From the NCBI GenBank assembly GCA_023128035.1, contig JAGMES010000214.1, forward strand, positions 1-6,541: a stretch of 6,541 nt of DNA. Direction: 5' to 3'. Positions 5,789 to 6,541 of the stretch are shown here, in pieces. Position 1 is the stretch's first letter. Each line of letters opens with the position of its first letter. The translations under genes were made by a program, and so were the position numbers. The notes under the pieces are model-generated. The model saw only the letters and a program-made list of their open reading frames with translations. It was not told the origin of the DNA and searched no databases. Origin of the DNA: Halanaerobiales bacterium (GTDB lineage: Bacteria; Bacillota_F; Halanaerobiia; DY22613).

Positions 5789-6541
5789 CTAGTCTAAGTT
5801 ATTAATAAATTCTTTTGCCCATTGCATAGCTTCATCGTAGTATCTATGAGAAGGACTTATACTATTAATTCGATTTAATGCATTTGCAGTACCATTTTCA
5901 ATTAAGTACTGTTCTATAGATCTTGCTTGACTTCTTGTAAGCCCGCTTACTTGTTCAACCAAATCATCCAAATTCTTTCCGCTATAGTTGTGCTGGTACA
6001 AACGTTTAGCTAATTCTTGCCTTGTAATTCCAGTGTATACTTCTTCACCATTCTTAATTCCATAGTATACAACATTGTCCGTATCACCTTTATTTAACCA
6101 CTTCAAAGTATCATCTGAAATATCAAGATTATTCATCCCCTTGAAAATGTCTCCAGCATTTTCAGCCCTATTTCCCCAGCGTAGTGCATCTATTCCAGCT
6201 TCAAGACCATTACCAATTGCTCTAGCTGCTTGTCCACTAACAAATGGAAGGAAATTCAGTAAATCATAATAAGAAAAATTACCCTGAGTCCAAGAATAGA
6301 AAGTCATACCCCAATCTACAGGTTCACAGAAGATACTTGCAACCATTAAAGCTCCCATTGCTATAGATTTAGCCGAAATGACGAAACCAACCGTAGGCAT
6401 ATCATAGCTTGGTTTTAAGATAGCCTCTTGAATTCTACACTCATCAGCTTCATCAATCTTGCCATTCTTTCTTAGTTCTCCCGCAATCTCAAGTGTTGGA
6501 AAATTGACAAGACCTAAGTCATTTTCTTCAACTATAATATA
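5789..6541 (-). CDS. 3' end of an Rhs-type toxin gene with a GIY-YIG-like nuclease tip (5' part outside the window)
   Basis: The frame is open to the right edge, so 250 C-terminal residues are visible and the internal ATG at 6400 is not the start. The first 47 residues are the end of the LysM-like hinge region shared with 17-328 (LEIAGELRKNGKIDEADE). Next comes a pre-toxin segment with short hydrophobic stretches (SIAMGALMVASIFCEP, then FLPFVSGQAARAIGNGLEAG) shared with cassette 3. The last 95 or so residues fit a GIY-YIG/URI-type nuclease: VVYYGI, YTGIT about ten residues later, RLYQH with a candidate catalytic Arg, SIEQYLIENG with the expected Glu, and INSISP near the end. This predicts nucleic-acid cleavage in a target cell. 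The frame is intact and followed closely by an immunity gene, so of all the toxins here it is the most likely to be in use. The rest of the Rhs protein would lie to the right. Confidence 0.8.
   Translation of the reverse strand, partial: YIIVEENDLGLVNFPTLEIAGELRKNGKIDEADECRIQEAILKPSYDMPTVGFVISAKSIAMGALMVASIFCEPVDWGMTFYSWTQGNFSYYDLLNFLPFVSGQAARAIGNGLEAGIDALRWGNRAENAGDIFKGMNNLDISDDTLKWLNKGDTDNVVYYGIKNGEEVYTGITRQELAKRLYQHNYSGKNLDDLVEQVSGLTRSQARSIEQYLIENGTANALNRINSISPSHRYYDEAMQWAKEFINNLD
6172..6328. repeat. Pre-toxin repeat in the right-edge toxin gene (diverged copy 4061-4216)
   Basis: Matches 4061-4216 at about 94 percent by hand count. This copy keeps the frame (GATGCACTACGC where the other has lost a base), so it shows which copy carries the lesion. 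Confidence 0.85.
6384..6541. repeat. Right copy of the 158-bp perfect direct repeat
   Basis: Identical to 48-205, in the same orientation, 6.3 kb away, within the open toxin frame. The repeat continues to the last base of the window. Confidence 0.9.

Noticed and set aside
6398..6400. ATG at 6400 as the start of the right-edge toxin
   Set aside because: The frame is open for 47 further codons to the window edge with text matching the shared hinge, so this Met is internal.

Overview
The window looks like accessory DNA from an AT-rich, low-GC Firmicute (probably Clostridia or Negativicutes). This is inferred from base composition, GGAGG-type ribosome binding sites and the style of the RHS/YD text; no housekeeping gene fixes the species. 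Every credible gene lies on the minus strand, so the locus reads from right to left.

It is a graveyard or reservoir of Rhs/YD-repeat (polymorphic toxin) C-terminal cassettes. Each well-preserved cassette has the order pre-toxin segment, toxin domain, small overlapping or closely spaced immunity gene, rho-independent terminator. Cassette 1 (6541-5084) is the 3' end of a large toxin gene entering from beyond the right edge. It ends in a GIY-YIG-like nuclease and is followed by an Imm26-like immunity gene and a terminator. Cassette 2 (about 5080-4305) is decayed: a hydrophobic pre-toxin fragment that may begin with a dead LytM/M23-like piece, a frameshifted toxin end, and a putative immunity gene broken by one in-frame amber codon, then a terminator. 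Cassette 3 (4216-2792) has a pre-toxin segment homologous to cassette 1, a one-base frameshift, then an intact Hint auto-processing domain and a ParB-like toxin domain, an unnamed probable immunity gene and a terminator. Cassette 4 (about 2705-439) keeps YD-repeat text broken by two frame changes, the RHS core, a LysM-like hinge, a hydrophobic segment and an AHH nuclease, with an Imm11/Imm43-like immunity gene and a terminator. Cassette 5 (328-17) is only the LysM-like hinge region.

The pieces are mosaic copies of one another. Bases 48-205 are identical to 6384-6541; 242-320 are identical to 1828-1906; and 4061-4216 matches 6172-6328 with about ten differences. The likely working unit is the cassette at the right edge, attached to a main Rhs gene outside the window. 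The downstream cassettes lack starts and delivery regions, so their toxins are probably silent, while several immunity genes still have good ribosome binding sites and intact frames. This fits known rhs/cdi/wapA biology, in which displaced toxin tips accumulate downstream and can recombine back through shared sequence. The least familiar parts are the cassette 2 toxin/immunity pair, the immunity partner of the Hint-ParB-like toxin, and the palindrome-rich element at 2709-2786.
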